From the NCBI GenBank assembly GCA_934630515.1, contig CAKTVV010000005.1, positions 76,524 through 140,523 on the forward strand: a stretch of DNA of 64,000 nucleotides, read 5' to 3'. Of the stretch, positions 61,534-64,000 are shown piece by piece (the stretch's first letter is position 1; every line of letters begins with the position of its first letter). Source of the DNA: an uncultured Eubacteriales bacterium. GTDB taxonomy: Bacteria; Bacillota; Clostridia; Oscillospirales; Acutalibacteraceae. The position numbers and the translations under genes were made by a program. The notes under the pieces were generated by a model, which saw only the letters and a program-made list of their open reading frames with translations, was not told the DNA's origin and did not search any database.

Positions 61534-62622
61534 ATGGAACGGATCGACTATGTTTCCCGGCTGCGGATGCCCGGAGATGACGACGATACAGCGATACGTC
61601 GCTGTATGGATGCTGCTGCCGAGGGGACGCATACGGTGGTGCTGGATGAAAAGGAATACCGCATCACCCGGGCGGTCTGCATTCCCTCCGATACCACGGT
61701 GGTGCTGGATGGCTGCCATGTCATCCAGCAGGATGGGACGGTGGACAATGCGTTCCGGGGCGCCAATCTGGTCTGCGACCCGGAGGACCCGCTGGGGATG
61801 CCCCTGTCCTGCGCACCGCTGCACAACGTCCGCCTGCTGGGGAAAAACGGCGCCTGTGTTTCCGGCCCGGCGGTCAATCAGAGCGGGTATCACCCGGTCT
61901 TGCAGGCGGAGCAGCTGATGGTGGGGGATTTCTGGGGCTGGCGCACCTTTACGGTATCTCTGTCCAACTGCACGGATTTTGAGGTGGCAGGGATCCGGTT
62001 TGACCGCTCCCGCTGCTGGACGCTGTCTTTCGATCGCTGCTGCGATGGGCATATTCACGATCTGGATATTCATACGGCAGTGAAAAACGGCGACGGTGTG
62101 GATCTGCGGGCGGGCTGCCGCCGGATCACGGTGGAGAATATCACCGGTGTCACCTCCGACGATACGGTGGCGTGTACGGCGCTGTACGGGACAAAGGCGG
62201 TGACTTACCCGCTGGGGAATTATCTGTATCCGCTGGAGCCGTCCCAGTGTCTGGAGCGGGTCACCGAGGAGGATACGTCGATCAGCCATGTGACGGTGCG
62301 GAATATCGTCTCCGGCGGTAACTGCCATGGGGTGATCTGTCTGGCGGCGGACGGCAGCCGGGTGCATCATGTGACGGTGGAGCATGTGCGGGAGTGCGGC
62401 TCCGGCTGCTGGCGGGAGGCAACGGTGAAGATCTATACCGGCTACGGCGGACAGGCGGCGCAGGGCGACATCCACGACATTACTATACGCCATGTTGAAA
62501 GCACCTACGCCGACTACGGTGTGTATTGCAATACCCCGGTGGTGGGCGGCTATATCGAGGGGGTCACGGCGGCGCATACACCGGTGCGGCTGGACTTCCC
62601 CGAGGGCTTTACAGTGAAATAA
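61534..62622 (+). CDS. GH28-like right-handed beta-helix protein
   Basis: 362 aa with no signal peptide, so probably intracellular. The parallel beta-helix repeats and the cluster NGDGVDLRAGCRRITVENIT followed by GVTSDDTVA match the NxD...DD active-site layout of glycoside hydrolase family 28 (polygalacturonase-like), and VCIPSDTTVVLDG is a typical opening coil. Substrate unknown. It stands 56 bp behind the serpin gene. Confidence 0.8.
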   Translation: MERIDYVSRLRMPGDDDDTAIRRCMDAAAEGTHTVVLDEKEYRITRAVCIPSDTTVVLDGCHVIQQDGTVDNAFRGANLVCDPEDPLGMPLSCAPLHNVRLLGKNGACVSGPAVNQSGYHPVLQAEQLMVGDFWGWRTFTVSLSNCTDFEVAGIRFDRSRCWTLSFDRCCDGHIHDLDIHTAVKNGDGVDLRAGCRRITVENITGVTSDDTVACTALYGTKAVTYPLGNYLYPLEPSQCLERVTEEDTSISHVTVRNIVSGGNCHGVICLAADGSRVHHVTVEHVRECGSGCWREATVKIYTGYGGQAAQGDIHDITIRHVESTYADYGVYCNTPVVGGYIEGVTAAHTPVRLDFPEGFTVK

Positions 62623-62631
62623 AATTCGGGC

Positions 62632-62687
62632 TTGTGTTCCCGGAAAATGTTTGGTATACTGGGGTGGGAAATGGCGGCATTTCCCAC
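62632..62687 (+). promoter_or_regulatory. promoter with hairpin at the transcript 5' end
   Basis: -35 TTGTGT (62632-62637), 17-bp spacer, -10 TATACT (62655-62660). The RNA should begin at a 10-bp hairpin (62664-62673 with 62678-62687) followed by TCTGTTTTTA. It may act as a short attenuator or 5' stabiliser; the same hairpin could end the upstream gene. Confidence 0.55.
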
Positions 62688-62725
62688 TCTGTTTTTATTA
62701 CTTACATATATAAAGAGGTTGCAGG

Positions 62726-63784
62726 ATGGATATTACGGTCATTATCCCCTCGCTGAATCCGGACGAAAAGCTGCTGCGGGTGGTGCATGGGATGCTGGAT
62801 GCGGGGTTTACGGACGTGCTGCTGGTGAATGACGGCAGCGATGAGCAGCATTTGGCGCCGTTCCGGCAGGCGGAGGCGCTGCCCGGCGTGACGGTGCTGC
62901 GCCACGAGGTGAATCGGGGCAAGGGACGGGCGCTGAAAACGGCGTTTGCCTATATTCTGGAGCAGCGTCCGGAGTGCCGGGGCGTGGTGACGGTGGATGG
63001 CGACGGACAGCACGGCGCCGCCGATGTGCTGCGGCTGGCGCAGGCGCTGCTGGCGGATGATAGCCGATTGTATTTGGGGGTGCGGGATTTCAGCCGCCCT
63101 GAGGTACCGGCACGCAGCCGATTCGGAAACCGCACCACCAGCCTGACCTTCCGGCTGCTGTGCGGGCTGCGGATCAGTGACACCCAGACCGGGCTGCGGG
63201 GGATCCCCCGGCAGTTTTTGAAGCCGCTGATGGAGGTGTCTGGCGAGCGGTTCGAGTATGAGACGAATATGCTGCTGGAGCTGCGGCGGCTGCGGCTCCC
63301 CTATGCGGAGCTGCCCATCGAGACGATCTATATCGAGGAGAATCAGACCAGCCATTTCCGCCCGGTGCGGGATAGCTTGCGGATCTATTGGCTGATCCTG
63401 CGGCATTTCGTGGGATATATGGGGGCGAGCCTTGGCTGCTTTTTGCTGGATCTGGCGCTGTTCACCCTGTGTGGGCGTTTGCTGTTTGCCGGCCTGCCGG
63501 AGGAGCTGCAAATTTTGTGGTCCACCGTGGCGGCACGAATCTGCTCGTCGCTGCTGAATTTCACGCTCAATCGCCGGGCGGTGTTCCGCTCCCGGGAGTC
63601 GCTGGGGCAGACGCTGTGGAAATATTATGCGCTGTGCATTTGCCAGATGCTGGCAAGCGCCGGTCTGGTGGCGCTGGTGTGCGCCTTGCTTCCGCTGCCC
63701 CAGACGTTGGCAAAGTTTCTGGTGGATACGGTGCTGTTTTGTGTCAGTTATCAGATCCAGCGCCGCTTTGTATTTAAGGTATAA
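62726..63784 (+). CDS. glycosyltransferase family 2 / GtrA fusion protein
   Basis: 352 aa. Residues 1 to about 220 are a GT-A fold glycosyltransferase (TVIIPSLNPDEKLLRVV, VNDGSDE, VTVDGDGQHG, DTQTGLRGIP), resembling dolichyl/undecaprenyl-phosphate sugar synthases. Residues about 225-350 are a GtrA-type four-helix membrane domain (YMGASLGCFLLDLALFTL; FTLNRRAVFR). It would load a sugar onto undecaprenyl phosphate and help flip it for wall or surface-polymer decoration. Confidence 0.9.
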   Translation: MDITVIIPSLNPDEKLLRVVHGMLDAGFTDVLLVNDGSDEQHLAPFRQAEALPGVTVLRHEVNRGKGRALKTAFAYILEQRPECRGVVTVDGDGQHGAADVLRLAQALLADDSRLYLGVRDFSRPEVPARSRFGNRTTSLTFRLLCGLRISDTQTGLRGIPRQFLKPLMEVSGERFEYETNMLLELRRLRLPYAELPIETIYIEENQTSHFRPVRDSLRIYWLILRHFVGYMGASLGCFLLDLALFTLCGRLLFAGLPEELQILWSTVAARICSSLLNFTLNRRAVFRSRESLGQTLWKYYALCICQMLASAGLVALVCALLPLPQTLAKFLVDTVLFCVSYQIQRRFVFKV

Positions 63785-63797
63785 GCGCAATGCTTGG

Positions 63798-63826
63798 AGG
63801 AGCGTCCCTGCGGGGGCGCTCCTTTT
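63798..63826 (+). terminator. intrinsic terminator after GT2-GtrA gene
   Basis: GGAGCGTCCC pairs with GGGGGCGCTCC across a short TGC loop, followed by TTTT. Confidence 0.8.
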
Positions 63827-63944
63827 CTGTCGGCATTTTGCCCAAAGGGCAGTCTACCGATTGTGTTGCCGGGGAGAAAGGCATACAAGATACAGTGCGG
63901 GAAAATTTTTTTGAAGCTTTTACGAAAAAAAGTAAAAAAAGGTG

Positions 63945-63973
63945 TTGACAAACGGGGGAAGAGGTGGTATTAT
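63945..63973 (+). promoter_or_regulatory. strong sigma-A promoter reading out of the window
   Basis: -35 TTGACA (63945-63950), 17-bp spacer, -10 TATTAT (63968-63973), preceded by an A-rich upstream stretch (UP-element-like). Its gene lies beyond the right edge. Confidence 0.8.
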
Positions 63974-64000
63974 AGCAAAGCTGTCTGCGAGAGACGCCCC

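Overview
The window looks like a chromosome segment of a GC-rich Gram-positive gut clostridium (Oscillospiraceae/Ruminococcaceae type). The evidence is GC-rich codon use, strong AGGAGG-type ribosome sites, near-consensus sigma-A promoters with 17-bp spacers, a T-box leader, dimeric-type glycyl-tRNA synthetase, several Clostridia-typical families (DUF4363/YetF, TSCPD, CmpB-like permease, DUF4097/LiaF-like, DUF4349) and a membrane serpin next to an ECF sigma factor. Species was not determined.

Layout. 0-7.3 kb: end of an HtrA protease, then leftward envelope and tRNA-modification genes (mtaB, an LCP-like protein, a transglutaminase lipoprotein, DUF4363-YetF, two secreted or membrane proteins). 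7.4-9.2 kb: frameshifted remains of a mobile-element polyvalent protein with a PBECR-type nuclease domain. 9.4-29.6 kb: mostly housekeeping: argG-argH, plsC and a CmpB-like permease, a sigma factor, glyQS, a tyrosine-type T-box followed by a broken small membrane gene, a GNAT and tyrS, then mscL, azlCD, gpmI, tpiA, pgk, an RsmF-like methyltransferase, TSCPD, a PHP phosphoesterase and a MATE pump. A low-GC orphan gene sits among the glycolytic genes.

29.8-37.4 kb: a compact phage-head cassette: S24/XRE repressor, repeated palindromic operators, terminase small and large subunits, portal, scaffold-like protein, capsid-like protein, connector-like protein, coiled-coil membrane protein and holin-like protein. 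No integrase, replication, tail or lysin gene is visible. 37.4-43.3 kb: a GH95 fucosidase, a Crp/Fnr regulator with a perfect 24-bp palindrome at its own promoter, a three-gene NitT/TauT-type ABC importer and tRNA-Ala(CGC).

44.1-52.9 kb: an eroding accessory island: an AraC regulator, two ABC exporter halves joined out of frame by an apparent deletion, a methyltransferase, an MBL-fold hydrolase, an alpha/beta hydrolase, three divergent proteins of the L-2-amino-thiazoline-4-carboxylate (ATC) hydrolase family, and a ketopantoate-reductase/GNAT fusion. It may be a decaying small-molecule modification and export locus.

53-64 kb: family-4 uracil-DNA glycosylase, metallophosphoesterase, a DD-carboxypeptidase homologue that lacks the catalytic residues, rsmA, an envelope-stress-like pair (LiaF-like and DUF4097) with paired direct repeats upstream, a DUF4349 lipoprotein, an ECF sigma factor translationally coupled to a membrane serpin, a GH28-like beta-helix protein and a GT2-GtrA fusion. 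A strong promoter points out of the right edge.
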